Of a DNA stretch of 64,000 nt, positions 34,669-46,507 are shown in pieces. Positions within the stretch are counted from its first letter, which is position 1; every line of letters starts with the position of its first letter. The stretch is from Yamagishiella unicocca (Eukaryota; Chlorophyta; Chlorophyceae; Chlamydomonadales; Volvocaceae). The translations under genes and the position numbers were made by a program. The DNA lies in contig BDSL01000126.1 in the NCBI GenBank assembly GCA_003116995.1, forward strand, positions 1 through 64,000. Reading direction: 5' to 3'. The notes beneath the pieces were generated by a model, which did no database searches, had not been told where the DNA came from, and was given only the letters and a program-made list of their open reading frames with translations.

Positions 34669-35871
34669 GCATAACAACCCCAGGGGCCGAAGATGCCTCA
34701 CGCGCGCGCCAGCCGCGCCATAGGGCCGTCGGCTCGGCGGGACGGGAGGCGGCGGTGCAGAAACGTTTGATGCAAGGGAAGGGGGGGGCCGGCTGGCGCT
34801 TTCATGGCAAGAAGCCGATGCAGCTGCGGCAGTGGCAGTGGCGGCAAATGCTCGCTGTGCAGACGGGGTGTGTGTAACCTGGCTGAGGGAAGAAGGGTGT
34901 TGGGAATAACGACGCGCGGCCTCGCGGGCCTCCTGCGTGCTGTACTGTTAAATGGCACGGAGCGGTGCTTGGCCCGCTGCACCGCGCGACCCCCCTGGAG
35001 GAGGGGGAGGGACAGGGTGTGCAGGCAGCCGTGGCGTTTTGCGACGCGCGCGCTGCAACACCTGCGGGCGTGCGTTTGCTGATGTGGGTCGGCCCCATGG
35101 TGTGCGTTGTGTTGGAAGGTGCGTTGTGGCAGAAGCGGCGCGCGATGATGGTGGTGGTGGTGGTGGGTGGCGATGGTTGTATTGGTGGCGTTCGTTGGTG
35201 AGCGAGCTGGTTTGCCGATGGCAGCGGCGCTTACGGAGGCGGAGTAAGGTGGGTGCCTGGATACGTGAAAGGGTGGCTGGAGTTCATGGCTTATGGCGCG
35301 CTGCGGTGCCTCCCAAGGGGGCTGCGGGGCGTGAGGATGTGTGACAGGGTGAGGCCCGGCAGGCGTCCAAGGCTGGTGTCTCCGAGCCGTCAGCAACCCC
35401 ATGGTATCGGATGTTCAAGTAGATCAGGGATGCTCAGGCGAGTTACGTGACAGCCGCGTCAACGTTTTTTGTCCGGGCGGTGGGCTATCGGCACTTAGCC
35501 AGCGAGGAGGCGAGCAGTTGTCCCTGTGATTTCGCCAAGCTTAGCTCGAAGGTCTATCGGCCTGCTGCGACGGCCTCGTTCCGTCGACGACTTTGTGTAT
35601 TGGCGGCACCGGCAAAACTGTGTAATAGTTGCCTGCTGACCGATCGAATCTTCCTGCATAGCTCCGCGAAATGGGCACATGTGAGCATGTTGCCTGAATC
35701 CCTGAAAGCTGAAACAGCATGCAATCTTCCAAGTGTACCCTCTCGGAGTTTTGTGTACGATTGTAACAGTCAGGCGTCCCGTTCAACGAATCGCTCCATG
35801 CCTTGGCATAATATAGTGCTGGCTTGATTTATGGTATTTACTTCATGCGTTGCTGGTTTTAGCGTGTTACC
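34669..35871. other. 1.2-kb spacer downstream of PPC
   Basis: It holds the PPC 3' UTR, with a TGTAA at 34873-34877, 205 nt after the stop, and presumably the promoter of the next gene. Another TGTAA is near 35621. A 126-codon open frame at 35450-35827 has no recognisable domain and was not called. Confidence 0.55.
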
Positions 35872-38239
35872 ATGAACGTAATGCACAAGACGCAACGCTT
35901 GCACCGCGAATATGGGCGACACCACACAGCGTGGCGTGCTCATCATTTTGGGCGAGTAAATGTCGCTTCTTCGACCGTTGGCCAGACCATTACAGCTGTC
36001 AGCAGCACCAGCAGGGAGACCGTCGTGCTGGAGGAGGTCCTGGACCAGCTGAAGACAATGAACAGCAGGCTCGGAAAACTGTCAAAACAGGTGCTAACGA
36101 ATGAGTTGCCACTGCCTGTCTGCTGGAAACCGGTGGTGAATTGGACGACCTTCGCGATGCAGGTCCAGCGGCTCGAGACGCGCATGTGCGAGCTTTACGA
36201 GTTCACGAGCTTGCCGCTCATCAGCAGTCACTTCAGCAACGAGTTCGCGGAGAGCGTTGAATTGCGAAGCGCAGCTCACATTGTCGATCACATCTTGGGC
36301 CTGGCGCTGAACTTGGACCTGCCGGCGCTGAAGCAGCGGGGGGCGCTCATCAGCATCCTCGAGGATTACGTTATGAAGGATGTGAGCATGCGCAAACGAT
36401 GCTGCTTGGCAGCGGGCACAGGTCTGTCCGCATTATTGCGGTACTTGACAAACACCCGCCCTCCCCTTTGCCCGTGGCTCCTTCGCTTCCCTCCTGCAGA
36501 GGCAGGGCCTGCGCGCCGCGGTTAAGTCTCTGATCGATGAGGCCTGCGAGGAGGCTGGCGTGTGTATGGTCGCTCTGCCCAGCAGCTTCCAGGTGCGACG
36601 GGCAGCGTCACAAGCCCAACCCAGCATACCTACTGTACTGGCACGACTATGGTTCGTACAGTGATTCATTTCCTGCATCTCGCGCTTGCCCCACCGCGCA
36701 CCCTGATGATTGGCCCTTAAGCCCTCGTCCATACCTCTTCCATTACATCCCGGGTGGTGGCGGCGTCCGCCCCCATGCGCCCATCCCATGTGCCCCAAAC
36801 CCTCCCGCTCGCAACACCGTCACCACCCACACAGCGATCCCAATGCGCACCCTCGCTCCTTCCGTACAACACCTTCCACCAGCCTAGTCCCCGCCATCCC
36901 GGCATGCGCGCATGTCCAAAAACTCTCACCAGACGTTTCCTGCTCCCCGTTTCCGATACCGTATAGTCAGGTCTTCTCGCTACACCTTTAACAACCCTTA
37001 CCAGCCTCCCGTCCCAATCCCCCCCCTGCTCTCCCCGCCCCACAGGTGGCACCTTGGGACGACATACGCGCCTGCCTGCAGGAGCTCCAGCTCGGCTACT
37101 CGATTCCGGGCTCGAAGGGCGACGAGCGCATCAACAACCTCATGCGCCTGGTGGACTCGCTGGAGACGGGTGCGGCCCCGCGCCCGCTGCCCGGCTTCAT
37201 GGAGGTCGCGACGGCCATGGCTGCTGGCTCCTGCTCCTCGCGCGTCACGCTGGACTGCCGCGGCAGGATTGACGTGCGGGAGACGTACATCGAGTTCCAC
37301 ATCGGGGCGTTCAAGGGGGTCAACTCGGGTGGGTGGCCGGGCTGGTGCGGGGGGGTTTGCGAGGAAGAGCCGTGGATGCGAGGAAACCCGTTTAGAACGG
37401 ACGTTTCGAGATGTATCCTGGAGAACTTGGGTGAGGAAAAGACGGAGGTCGGATGTCGACCTTCGGCGGCTAAGCTAAATCGGCGGCGGCTTCTAGACGA
37501 ACGGAAGCGAGGACCCCGCGTGACGCAAGGAAACGTTTCGCGAAACCGGTTGGTTTTGAGCGCTAGCTGGAGAACGGGGGGAGGCGGCGAGCGATGGGAC
37601 AGCAGACAGCGACGCAAGGCCCCGATCCGCCCGAATATCGACCAGAATGTTGCGGACGACGTGAAGCAGCCAAAAATTACCAGATGGGGTCCGCCAGCGT
37701 CGGTGGCATGAGGCCGGAGCCGCGCCGCGCCGCCACGGGGGACCGGAGACCGCGAGAGCCTAGACGCAAGGGCGGAGGGGGGTGGTTGGCCGGGCTGGTG
37801 CGGAAGGGTTAGAGAGGCAACCCGAAGGGTCAGGTTGGCGAGGGCCGGCAGCGGGTCACCGTACTAGCCACTGCACGGGTCGGTGAGGCGCCGGTAGGCG
37901 GAAATCTCCCCGCCCCTCCTCACCCACCCCACCCCACCCCACCTCACCCTAGGGTATCCCGAGACGTGCCTTCAGCTCAAGCGTGCCGCGGCGTTGTTCG
38001 TGTGGGCCTACCGGGTCCTGGAACCGCACATCTACAACAACGCCGGCGGCAAGCAGCGCGACGTTGAGGCCATCGGGTACGCCTTCTCGGTGGGCAAGGT
38101 GCCCCCGCAGGACTCGGTGCTCAAGCTGTACGACGACTTCCAGGTGGAGGTCAGCGGCAAGCGGGGCCAGGCGGACATCGCCTACCGCTACTTCTCGGTC
38201 AAGCCCACAGGCCTGCACGAGCACTATGCAAAGGTGTGA
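35872..38239 (+). CDS. Unrecognised protein, 390 aa, four exons
   Basis: Exons 35872-36381, 36500-36592, 37046-37328 and 37953-38239 join in phases 0, 0 and 1 with canonical GT..AG borders, sum 1173 nt and end in TGA. I do not recognise the family. About residues 45-110 form an amphipathic, probably coiled-coil region (EEVLDQLKTMNSRLGKL, QVQRLETRMCELYEF). The middle has DHILGLALNLDLPALK and GLRAAVKSLIDEACEEAG. The last exons contain SIPGSKGDERINNLMRL, ETYIEFHIGAFKG, LFVWAYRVLEPHIYNN and a Tyr-rich C-terminus (AYRYFSVKPTGLHEHY). No signal peptide or membrane helix is obvious. The start is uncertain: ATG 35872 lies in a long open exon, and an upstream exon is possible. Clean splice phases and balanced amino-acid composition argue for a real gene. 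Confidence 0.66.
37361..37428. repeat. Dispersed intron repeat, family A copy, inverted
   Basis: Lies in intron 3 of the unrecognised gene, about 30 nt after its donor. On the minus strand it reads CATCTCGAAACGTCCGTTCT, then AAACGGGTTTCCTCGCATCC and ACGGCTCTTCCTCG, which aligns throughout with 31919-31985. Confidence 0.8.
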
Positions 38240-39199
38240 GGGGCGGCTGCGCGTTCGCAGGCGCCGCGGGATGCCACCTCCCTAGCCGGCGCGCATGGGC
38301 GCTGGAGAGCCTGTGGCGGTGGAGCCTGTGGCAGAGGCAAGGTCGACGAGCGGGAGGCCGGCGAGCGGGAGGCCGGCGTCCGGCGGCGGCGGGCGGCCTC
38401 AGCGGACTCGTAGCTGGCGACATCTAGGGCATCCGTTGCTTCGAACAGCGAAGGAAAGAGAGGGGCCCCGTGCGGTCGCCAAGTAACGTGGACAGAAGAT
38501 GTGATGCGAATCAAGCTGTTGGTAATGTGTACGCGTGAAAGCGGACGATCGTTTCGGAGGATCGTAGGGAGGAGGGAGGGAGGGGGGCAGGAGGGGTGGC
38601 CGGTTTCAAGGTGGAAGTTAATTTACAACAAGGCGGCTGGGAAGCTCGCGGCATTGCAAATGCGCTTCTGAATTTCAACTTAACCCAATGCGCAGTGGTT
38701 TGATGGGGCCAAGAGGCTTGAGACTGCAGGTATTTTTGCGCGCGTGCGGTCCGGCAATAAATGGGAGGCACCTGCTCCTCCCCTCCCGGGGGCGGTTAGG
38801 CACGCCGGTGCGTGCGTGCGCGATTGTGGCAGAGGGAGAGGAGCAGGGTTAGGGAGGCAGGGCACTGCAGTGCGCGGGCGTTACGGATCCGGGCGCGTAA
38901 TGGTTCCCGCATGACCGCTGAGTTCGCTTTTATGTGGGCAGCTTGGCCTGGACCCCGGCGGAGAGCGGCGGCGGGGCAGGGCGCAGGGCGTGGGCGGTGC
39001 ATCAGGTGTGCCTTTGGCCCCCGCTCTGCTGCTGTCGGTGCTGAGTCTGCGTCTCTGTCTACGTCTTCTCGCGTCTGCTTGCGCCAGCTGCTGCTGCAGC
39101 GCCCGTGACAGCAGTCTGGACTCGTGGTGCGCGGAGGGAAGGCGCGGCGCTTGACGGCTTGGTAGCTGCTTGTCGTATTATTCACGAAGACGAGGAAGG

Positions 39200-39520
39200 A
39201 AAGGAGGAGGCAGGAGGACAGCAAGAAGGCAGGAGGAGAGCAAGAAGGCAGGAGGAGAGCAAGAAGGCAGGAGGAGAAGGAGGAGGCAGGGAGGTAGGGA
39301 TGGTGGGGGCGTGCGGCTGTTACGGGATGTGTACCTCCTCTCAGTGGGGCGCACACTGCTGGTCGGCGTACTCAGCGGCACGGCGTCTGGACTGGAAGGC
39401 GCCAGCAGGGCTGTCTGCCGGCCGGAGCTTGTTAGCTGAGCTCAGGTTGGCTGGGCTGGGCTGGGCTGGGCTGGGCTGGGCTGGGCTGGGCTGGGCTGGG
39501 CTGGGCTGGGCTGGGCTGAA
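39200..39520. repeat. Two adjacent simple repeats (19-bp purine and CTGGG pentamer)
   Basis: 39200-39290 has about four copies of a 19-20-bp purine-rich unit containing GGAGGAGAGCAAGAAGGCA. 39449-39520 has about 14 copies of the pentamer CTGGG. Between them is ordinary sequence. Confidence 0.92.
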
Positions 39521-40037
39521 GAGGTAGTTACGAGGAGGGAGGTCGCGATGGTGGCCGCCTTGCGGCTGTCGTGCTACCGGACTGTGTCCGGTGCGCTGCG
39601 GCTGGCGCTGGTGGCCCCTCGCGGCTTCTCGAAGTGGGGCGAATGGGTAGCCCCCTAGGCCGGGCTAATAATTGCCGCCGGGGTGCCCCCTCGCGGCGGC
39701 AACAACTCGTAGCGGCGCCGGACCCATCCACCGTGCGATCCTCGCAGCCGGCGCATGGCTGCGTTGCCCGCTAGCAGGTCATAGTTTTGGTGTTTTGGAA
39801 ATCGTCTGGTATGCGTTGTTGATCCTTTATCTTGATCTTGGTCTCTTGACTTGACAGCCACCTCTGGATGCTGAGCCGCTCGCCTCGCATGTGGTGGCGC
39901 GGCGCTTCCACACCGGGGCTGGCGGGGCGGGAGGTCCGCCCCACGCGATGTCATGCGCGCTGGGTTACGGCGATAGGGTGGCTCCACTTTGCGTCGCAAC
40001 CGTAACCCATCGGGCTTGTTGCTGGACGGTGTCAGGA

Positions 40038-40096
40038 TCTGCCGCAAGAAGCTTGTGTGTCTGAGGATCTGCCGCAAGAAGCTTGTGTGTCTGAGC
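40038..40096. repeat. 30-bp perfect direct duplication
   Basis: Two adjacent copies containing GATCTGCCGCAAGAAGCTTG and GTGTGTCTGAG. It is intergenic, with no associated gene. Confidence 0.9.
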
Positions 40097-40986
40097 GAGT
40101 TAGCTCCAGCGGCATAGCTGCTGTCTTCGGCGACAAGGGGCCTCGCTAGCACCTCTTGGAGTTCGGCCTCGGAGCCGATCTAACGACGTTGAATGTAATA
40201 AACGAAGGGCGTCCTTTGACCGTTATTTTTCTGGTGGTCAGGGTTGGTGTCTGGGGTGGGGAATGTGCTGGTTGCGTTTTGACCACTGTTCAGCGCAGTT
40301 GTGCCACGGGCTTTGTACGGCACAAGGACCTGGTCCCCGCGAGGGATGTGACTGGGATTGGATCACTCCACGTGACCCTGATACGGAGTGGAGGTGTGGA
40401 GGAGGGAAAGTATCGGAGGATTGCTGGTTAACGGCCGACAGCGTGGCGCTTTTGATGGCCGTTTCAGGAATGATGGTTCTTAGCGAGTAATAGCGGCGGG
40501 TGCTGGGTGCCGCAATAGTGACATGTAAGAAGTACGGTGGTAGGCGCTTTGTCAGTGTGGCGAGTCCGCGAATCCGCTGTTTATAACAATGGTACTGACG
40601 TCGGAACGTCCAGGCTGCCCTACCTTCGACATCCCTTCCACTCAGCTGCGGCGAGGAACCACCACTTGACGGAAGCGCAGCGGCAATACCGGTCGATTAA
40701 TAAGAACATCACGAAGTCCACGAAGGAATGTTTCCTCCAATCTCTAATTGAACGTCGGAACGTTCGGGATGTGGGAGTTTGCCGGGATCGTAGTCAGGGA
40801 GGTTGTCCGGTTGTGTTGTCGCGGCGTGCTTCTGCCGATCCTTTCGGGAGTCTGCTTGGGTTGCATGCGATCGCGTGCAGTGGGGGCCAATTCCCCTGTG
40901 AAAACATCTGGGTGGTTTGCTTTTTTGGAGCCGTCGGGTTGCAAGGCGATGTGCCCGGTAGGTATACCCTTTCAGGCCTGGAGCCC

Positions 40987-41010
40987 ACTGTAACGATTAC
41001 TATTACAGTG
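40987..41010. terminator. Inverted repeat carrying TGTAA on both strands
   Basis: CACTGTAA, nine other bases, then TTACAGTG: an 8-bp perfect inverted repeat that places the TGTAA polyadenylation motif at 40989-40993 on the + strand and at 41007-41003 on the - strand. It could end the FAD4-like transcript (3' UTR about 1 kb) and a + strand transcript. The role is inferred from sequence and position only. Confidence 0.4.
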
Positions 41011-41998
41011 CGTTTTCCCATACACGGTGGGCTTATCCCGAAATGCGACACGGGGCCACGCAATTGTATCGACTTGGCGCCACAACACATGCGCACACAT
41101 GGCCTAGCAGAAATTAGACATACACCCCTCCTGACCTTTCGCCTCTCCTAATCTCTCGCCTCCTGCATTAGCCCTGATCACCCCTCGCGCATCCGTCTCG
41201 ATCGCTCCTATTGCCGCTCCTATTGCCGCTCTATTGCCCCAAACGTCGGCATGACTCGCCCTTCCTGTCACCAGGACACGTACACTCGCATATCACTGCT
41301 CGCCCTGCGCGCACACTCGCATCGAGTACTGCCGGCAAGCCACCGCTGACCCCACGAAAAAAACAAAAATGGAAAATTGACGATCTCTCTCTCCGCTGCA
41401 CATCCACGTCAGCATGGCATGGGGATCCACACCCGCCTGCAGGCCGCGGAGTCGGGCACGGCACCCGCACTCAAGGTACAGGCACCCTCACTCAAGGTAC
41501 AAGCATCGCATCAGTAGTACAAAGTCATTCCAAGCCCACCCACCCGTAACATTTCCGAACACCCTAACCCATGCGGATCGCCTCCTCCGCATACATGTGT
41601 TTGTCGTACATACACACCCGCTCCGGCAACTTTACGCGGAGCGCTGCGCGTCGGGCCGCTCGAGCTCCTTCCAGTCCTCTAGTGGCTCCTCCCAGCAGCG
41701 CGGGGCCACACCCGTGGACCTGGAGTTGGTGGCAGGGGAGGGGAGGGACGGGGGAGCGGGGCGGATGTATTAGGTGGAGAAAGAGGACCGGGGAAGGAAA
41801 ACCGAAATAAGCGAGGTAATCCGGCCATCGGGGCGATGCTGAGATGACGTGTGCATGCGACGAAGCCTCGTCACGAGGAAGCCTCGCCCGCCCAGCAGCC
41901 CAGGCATGTTTACGCGCGATACCCGTGCGCCTCAGCGTCACCAACGTGCGACCCCGCCACCCTCTGTTGCCCCTCCCGAAACTCGCACGCGGCCCCCC

Positions 41999-43977
41999 TC
42001 ACTCGAAGATGAACTTCTCCGCCTTGCGGAAGAAGCCGCTCGAGTCCAGCAGCGGGTTCCACAGCCCCGACACGATGCAGTAGTTGCCCTCGAAGGGGGC
42101 GCGGTGGTGGGCGCCGTGCATGCGCCGGCTGATCAGCACACCCGCGTCCTGCGAGTGGTGGTGGTGGTGGGATGCGGGAAGGGAGAGGGTTGAGGTGGGC
42201 CGCAGTGGTACCGGGTGGCGGGTGGCAGGGAGTGCGGTGGAAGTATATCTATGCCTTGCGGAGGAAGCTGCCGGCTGACCGCCGCATCTTCCACGCCGCC
42301 GCGAAGACCCGGTGCCTGTAAACCAACCCCGGTGCCTCAAGCCGCCCGCGGTGGCTTCCTCCGTTCGGTCTTCACCCCGTTTGAACGCACGCCACCCCCG
42401 CCCACCTGCAGCGCCACCACCGGCGCCGGCAGCTCGCTCTTCTTCATGTGGCTCCAGGCGTGGAACTGCTGGCTCATGCACACCAGGAACAGGAAGCTGG
42501 ACGACCAGGCGTTCCAGCCCAATGGCATCACGGGGCTGGCGGCCAGAAGCATCGCGGCGGGGTAGGAGGCGGGGCCGAAGACCTGGGCGGCGCGGGGGGA
42601 GGGGAGGGAAGGAGAGGGGCGGTGACGTGATGGTCGGCGGAGCGGGGTGTGCCAGGCTGCGGCCGACGTCGGGAGGGTACGTTGCGGCCGATATGCTTCC
42701 GCAAGGCTGTCTCTGCAAGGCCGCGTGCTCGTAGTAGCAACGGTGGGAAGCAGAAGCAGGCTGATGCCGTCCTCCCCCACCAACCACCACTTCGGTTCCT
42801 TGTCCCAACCAACCCGCCTCCCCTCCTCACTCCCGACCCACGGGCTGCCCTCTCCTACCCTCCCTGCCTGCCTACCCTCCCTGCCTGCCTACCCTCCCTT
42901 TCTGTTTTTTCCTGGCCTGCCGCGCCAACTTCCTCCGCCCCCCACCTGGTGCATGTTGTTCGCAAACTCCCGCTGCGTGATGGTCCAGGGGCGCTGGTGG
43001 TGCCCCTGGAAGGCGGCGATCTGGCGGCCGAAGACCGGAGTGGTGCCGTCGCCAAAGTTGTCAACACCCCAGTGGTACACGCCTGCCAGGGAGGATCCAG
43101 GGAGGGGCGCGGAGGAGCCCCCAGGGAGGGGCGGGGTAAGGGTGGGACGTGAGGTACGACAATCACGAGCGCGTCTCGGCCCCTTCCACTCTCGGCCCCG
43201 GCCCACTCGGCACGAGCTGCTGGGGCGCAAGGCGCGGTTGACGCGGTGCGCCTCATCTCCGCATCGCGCCGTGGCGACCTCCCCACTGCCGCCAACCGCC
43301 TGCCCCGCTCCCTCCCCCCCTGCTGCCCCTGCGCCTCACCCGTGCCCAGGTCGGACAGGATGTAAGCGAGCACCACCGCGCCCCCGAACACGACCATGTC
43401 CTCGCTGCCGTGGACCTGTACGGCAGCGGGGGGGGCCGAAGGAGCAGGCAGCGGCAACGGCGTGGCAGCGAAACGACGTCAGCTGTCTGGTCTGCGTTGC
43501 AGCGGCGGCGGTTCGGAGGGAGCAGCCAGACACCTGCAGGGGACTTTATGTCTCTCCCCTTCCCCTTCCCCTTCCCCTACCTCTCTGACCCCGTCCAGAC
43601 CGCCCTCTCGGACCCCGTCCAGACCGCCCCACCTGCCGGATGGCTTGCTCCAGGGTGGCCGCGATCATGGCAATCGACACCCAGGTCCACGCCCGCTGCT
43701 CAGGGGTGGACTTGAGGTTCTCGTTCTCGTCAATAACCCACTTGGAGCCGCCAGACTTGGGGGCAGCGGTGGGGGTGGCGGCGGCTGCGGGTGCCGAGGT
43801 CGAGGTCTGCGCCTGTAGGACGGTGGCGCCCTCAGGGCGGGCGATGAAGTCCCCCGCGGGGGAGGCGGAGGTGGCGGTGGCCGCCGGCGCCTCCATGGTC
43901 TCCACCGAGGCTGCGGCGATGATGATGGGGCGGCGAGGGGGCACCGGGGGCAACCATGCGTCGGCGGCGGCGACGTC
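41999..43977 (-). CDS. FAD4: FAD4-like plastid desaturase (TMEM189/Kua family), 5' end unresolved
   Basis: Five exons are clear: 43977-43633, 43415-43340, 43082-42946, 42582-42406 and 42148-41999, joined in phases 0, 1, 0 and 0 and ending in TGA. The protein has an Ala/Pro-rich N-terminal part, a Trp-rich first membrane helix (RAWTWVSIAMIAATLEQAI), a second hydrophobic segment (VVFGGAVVLAYILSDLG) and the family core HWGVDNFGDGTTPVFG. Three His clusters follow: FQGHHQRPW, QQFHAWSH and RRMHGAHHRAPFEGNYCI, ending WNPLLD. These are the likely di-iron ligands. FAD4 makes the trans-delta3 double bond in 16:0 of plastid phosphatidylglycerol; TMEM189 relatives are plasmanylethanolamine desaturases. 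The plastid role is inferred from the FAD4 resemblance. No ATG lies in frame at the start of exon 43977; a CTGCAG acceptor precedes it, so a short first exon (perhaps the transit peptide) is upstream and not identified. Confidence 0.87.
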
Positions 43978-45463
43978 CTGCAGCGGGGTGCGGTCACACG
44001 CGCGACAGAGGATGCGGGGTCGGGCAGGGTGGGGGGCCAGGGATGCGCGCGTGCGTGTGTGTGTGTGTGCGTGGAGAGATGCCGAAGTGATGGTGGGTGA
44101 GGGCTGGGGGGTGTTGTTAAGAGGTGTAGGGGTTGGAGGCGGCGCCTGGTGTGGCGCAGGCTGTACGCGTCACGGCAATTTGTACGGCAAGTTTGTGCGA
44201 GGGGCCCCCGAATGCGTTCGCGACGCGCGTTTCACCGCCTAGTGCGACTTTGTGCGTATGTGGGGGTTACTCTGCCGAGTAGCTTGCCTTCCTAAACGCT
44301 TGCCTTCCGTCACGAAACGCTTCGCGGCCTTATTAAGTTGAGGATTTCGTGCACGGCGCAGCGTGTATGTGAGGTGTGGCCGGGTGGCTACGTTTTGCGT
44401 GGTGAGGCCGCGGAGAAGAGGGAGCGATGCCCAACACGCGCTGCACCCCTCATCCCTCCATCGTTTGAGACCGCAGCCAGTGGCGGCTGCCGAGGACCGC
44501 CGAAGCCAGCGCAAAATAGTTACCCTTCCAACCTTCATAGATCAACACTGGCTAAAGTCGCAACATCGCGTGTGTATTGTTTTCATCATAGGACCGCAGC
44601 TGCTTACAAATGCGTGCTGTGTAGCTTCGCGCTCATGACCGCTGCGTCCATGCCATCAATCATTATCCTCACGGGCAAGCTGTTAGGTTGTTCGAGTGTC
44701 ATCACGTCTCTTCACGGCTATTGGGTCGGCGCACGAGAGCGTTTCACGGACACCTGCGCAGTGGGGTCGCCCCGTCCGCGCTGCAGGTGAGTCCGCGAGG
44801 CGCGCTGACTGTTGTCGTACGTTTGTACGACAACAACCGCCAAGCGCACGCCCACGCGAGGCGCCGCTGTCCGCGCGTGCGGGCTGAAAGTGCCGGCGAC
44901 ACCTCCCCAGCAGTCGGCCTCACAGGCCGTCCCAGACGCGCCCACTGGTCCCCGGCAGCGCGCGTCCGGAAGCGCTCCAGCCATCACCATTCAACAATTA
45001 AGGATGTACAGTTCATGATACAAAACTTTGTCATACTGGTTCACAAAACAGCGCCAGGCGCAACCGTGAAAAATGCGCCCTCTGGCGATCCTACGACTCG
45101 CGAAGCCTCGGGGTGCAACCAGAAGCCCGCCCCCCCCCTTCATCATTCAACCGAGCTACTTGCGTCCCTCATCAACAGCAGCCCAGTAATCATTCCCCAT
45201 CACCACCTGCAGCGCCGCCCAAGACCAGCAGTGTGCTGGCCTGATGCGGCGATCCACCCCTCGGTGGGAAGTGGTGCCCACAGCGCCCGTTCGCTCCACT
45301 GCCGCACCGCCGTACATCCGTGAGCCTCCCTCGTACCCCTAAACCCGCGGAAACGGGCCTGGCTACATAAGTGCCGTTGCCGGTAACGGCCGGACGTCAG
45401 TCCGACCCACATCATCAACCAAAACGGCGCCTATTCTTCGGCCCGTCCGGCCAGTGCACTGGC
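43978..45463. other. 1.5-kb spacer: FAD4-like 5' side and 3' side of the next gene
   Basis: It should contain the missing first exon and promoter of the FAD4-like gene and the 3' UTR of the small membrane-protein gene. A minus-strand TGTAA at 44609-44605 is a candidate end for the latter. An ATG at 44538 with an AGG|GTAACT donor 15 nt later would splice in phase to 43977, but nothing else supports it. Confidence 0.45.
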
Positions 45464-46507
45464 TTAGATGGCTCCAATCAGCTTGGAGCACACAGCCAGC
45501 ACCGCCACAACCAGAGAGATCCACACGAAGTAGTTCGACGACATGGCCTGTGGAGACCACCATCGGCGACGGCAGCAGCAGCAGCAGTAGCAGTAGCAGG
45601 GGGGCCCGCCGTCAGTACCACCGGGGGCGTAGACGACGGGCCCCGCCCGCACATAAGCGTGCGTACCGCGCCCGCCCGGCCCAACAGACCCGCACACCCC
45701 ATAACCGAAATTTGCGCGCGCACGACGCCAGGGAACCTTGCCACGCGTTGCACGCGACACATTCAGCTCGCATGCGAGTTGCAAGAAGCGGGTACTGTGA
45801 CGACGGCTTTGGTTGCCAGAGAGGCGAAGAGGTATCGGCACTATCTGGAGCCGCGGGACCCAGACAGCGCGGCTGCTTTGATCGCCAACAGGCTGATTGA
45901 TGTATGTGCTCGGAGCAGAGCTTAGTACGCATGAATATGCTGAGTCCAAGCTCGTGCCCCGGTTATTTTGTCCAAATTGTATGTTTGCTACTTACTTTTC
46001 GTTGTCACAAATCAACTCACCTTGTTCTCAGCGCCACCGAACCCAGTGTACTCCTTACGTAGGCGTGCCTTCATCTCCTTGCTCAAGTTGTCCTGCTTGG
46101 GCCGCTGCGCACCACACGGGGAATGAGGATATCTAGTCATTGATGTTGTGCTAGCCGTCGCGGTCGTGCGGCACCCAAGGAATGCTCGGTTCGTGGCAAG
46201 CCACACGTCTCTGGCCGAGCCGACCGACGACTGACCACCCGTCCCACAAAAGTCGTTGGTCCCCGCAACTCACCATGGGCGGAGCGTCCGTATCCACGTA
46301 CATTCCCTCAGATTGGCTACGCCCAGCGGGCGCGCCAGGGACGGTCACGTCGGCGTCCCCTTCCCTGAACTCGCGCGTAACTTTGGCGCCACCAGTAGGG
46401 CGGTCCGCGCGGGCCAAAACCAGTCGCGCTGGGCGCGCTGGAAGCCCAGATGGGCCCAGGGCGGTCGGTGCGCGAAGGAAGGAGCGGCTTTGGAGAGCCA
46501 TGGCCAT
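45464..46507 (-). CDS. Small, probably plastid-targeted one-helix membrane protein
   Basis: Three exons (46507-46274, 46104-46021, 45547-45464), all phase 0, give 133 aa. The first ~35 residues are a typical chloroplast transit peptide (Met-Ala, many Ala, Arg, Ser and Pro, no acids, SRSFLRAPTA). The middle is hydrophilic. The conserved-looking block is KQDNLSKEMKARLRKEYTGF-GG followed by NYFVWISLVVAVLAVCSKL, a single membrane helix ending four residues before the stop. I do not recall a named function; the block resembles small thylakoid membrane proteins shared by algae and land plants, but that is from memory and unverified. A second in-frame ATG follows two codons after the first. The start at 46507 is 382 bp from the divergent ALS3-like ATG. 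Confidence 0.8.

Larger units (their letters stand above)
38240..41998. other. 3.8-kb spacer between convergent genes
   Basis: No gene could be supported. It contains a GGAGGAGAGCAAGAAGGCA repeat (39200-39290), a CTGGG pentamer array (39449-39520), a 30-bp direct duplication containing GATCTGCCGCAAGAAGCTTG (about 40038-40096) and a short inverted repeat with TGTAA on both strands (40987-41010). + strand TGTAA motifs also occur at 40194-40198 and 40524-40528. A 204-codon open frame at 40537-41151 has no family features. The 40150-41150 part is less GC-rich. Confidence 0.5.

Noticed and set aside
40537..41151. 204-codon open frame on the plus strand
   Set aside because: No domain, no intron structure, and it crosses the TGTAA inverted repeat. 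Could be an orphan gene, but I cannot support it.
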